A stretch of 64,000 nt of DNA, taken from contig CAYYXG010000002.1 in NCBI GenBank assembly GCA_964475595.1, positions 124,001 to 188,000 on the forward strand. Direction: 5' to 3'. A model generated the notes under the pieces. The model was given only the letters and a program-made list of their open reading frames with translations. It was not told the origin of the DNA and searched no databases. Source of the DNA: RGEC01 sp964475595 (lineage in GTDB: Bacteria > Bacteroidota > Bacteroidia > NS11-12g > UBA955). Below, piece after piece: positions 63,697 through 64,000 of the stretch. Position 1 is the stretch's first letter, and every line of letters starts with the position of its first letter. Both the position numbers and the translations under genes were made by a program.

Positions 63697-64000
63697 GTCG
63701 TACGCAACCTTCACTGCTGGAGTGGGGCAGTAAAATGCAGATTCAAAGTATTGGCCTGAGGTACGAAGTATTGAGAAAACCTTTGGGCATGTTTTTTACT
63801 CCCGAAGAATTGATGGCTGAATCTGGGCAAATCCATGTTGGAATGGTAATAGGGGAACGCGTTCTGGCGGTGTTGTTGCTGAAATTAATGGACGGAAACG
63901 TAGCCAAAATGCGTCAGGTAGCGGTGGCAGAATCTTTTCAAGGACAAGGTTTGGGAAAACAACTCGTTAGGTTTTCGGAGCAAATATGCCGAGAAAAACA
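63693..64000 (+). CDS. GNAT-family N-acetyltransferase, 3' end cut by the window
   Basis: The first 102 codons of a gene that starts at ATG 63693 and overlaps the malic enzyme stop (ATGA). The acetyl-CoA motif QGQGLGKQLV (Q-x-x-G-x-G) is near residue 85, preceded by the strand VAKMRQVAVA, which is typical of the GNAT fold. The substrate is unknown, and the C-terminal part is missing. Confidence 0.85.
   Translation, partial: MSRTQPSLLEWGSKMQIQSIGLRYEVLRKPLGMFFTPEELMAESGQIHVGMVIGERVLAVLLLKLMDGNVAKMRQVAVAESFQGQGLGKQLVRFSEQICREK

Noticed and set aside
1..64000. tRNA, rRNA, prophage or insertion-sequence content
   Set aside because: All gaps were read on both strands and no tRNA-like T-loop, rRNA sequence, transposase or integrase was seen.

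Overview
The window is 64 kb of densely packed chromosome from a member of the Bacteroidota, probably a free-living relative of the Chitinophagales or Sphingobacteriales; the exact order is an inference. Direct signs are a type A type-IX-secretion sorting domain (16057-17976), a gliding-motility-type C-terminal domain (23936-28060), many signal peptides cut before Gln, a glutaminyl-cyclase-like M28 protein, a bacillithiol deacetylase, and repeated promoter boxes of the form TAnnTTTG. I see no rRNA, tRNA, CRISPR array, prophage or insertion sequence.

Layout. 1-9.2 kb: end of a membrane glycosyltransferase-like gene, def, a UbiA prenyltransferase, then on the minus strand yicC, two tandem paralogues of an EreA/ChaN-like domain fused to a barrel-like tail, pssA, purE and a DUF3109 gene. 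9.2-12.4 kb: glutaminyl cyclase, bshB1, a secreted vWA protein. 12.3-21.4 kb, minus strand: a fused double D-Ala-D-Ala ligase, a PASTA protein, a T9SS cargo protein, rhodanese, a secreted unknown, a seven-haem cytochrome with TPRs, and a CoA-transferase beta subunit. 21.5-24 kb: pepA-pdxA. 24-33.7 kb: a 1374-residue surface protein, cinA, rnhA, recN, pfkA and a lipoprotein. 33.9-39.6 kb: lon, a 50-residue membrane protein, a YugP-type metallopeptidase, a secreted protein with a thioredoxin-like end, and a coiled-coil protein. 39.6-46.9 kb: a complete RND efflux operon (TetR, TolC, adaptor, pump) ending in a phage-endonuclease-like gene. 47-58.2 kb: sppA, a barrel plus coiled-coil protein, a TonB-dependent receptor, rpe, and fumC-folP-DUF1801. 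58.2-64 kb: a 441-bp regulatory region, a soluble PAS histidine kinase, a receiver-Crp hybrid regulator, an unknown small protein, malic enzyme-phosphotransacetylase, and the start of a GNAT gene.

How it works together. Most genes are housekeeping or envelope functions packed with 1-26 bp overlaps. Many transcription units begin with a perfect TAnnTTTG box, often only 4-16 bp before the start codon. The most system-like part is at 58-61.4 kb: the kinase/regulator operon and the following small gene each carry a TGAC-N4-GTCA palindrome upstream of a Bacteroidota -7 box. This suggests a small autoregulated circuit driven by the receiver-Crp protein. Other unusual points are an EreA-like paralogue that has lost both GxxH motifs, a double Ddl whose halves have lost different active-site elements, and a cysteine-rich coiled coil with a 51-residue repeat on an outer-membrane-type barrel.
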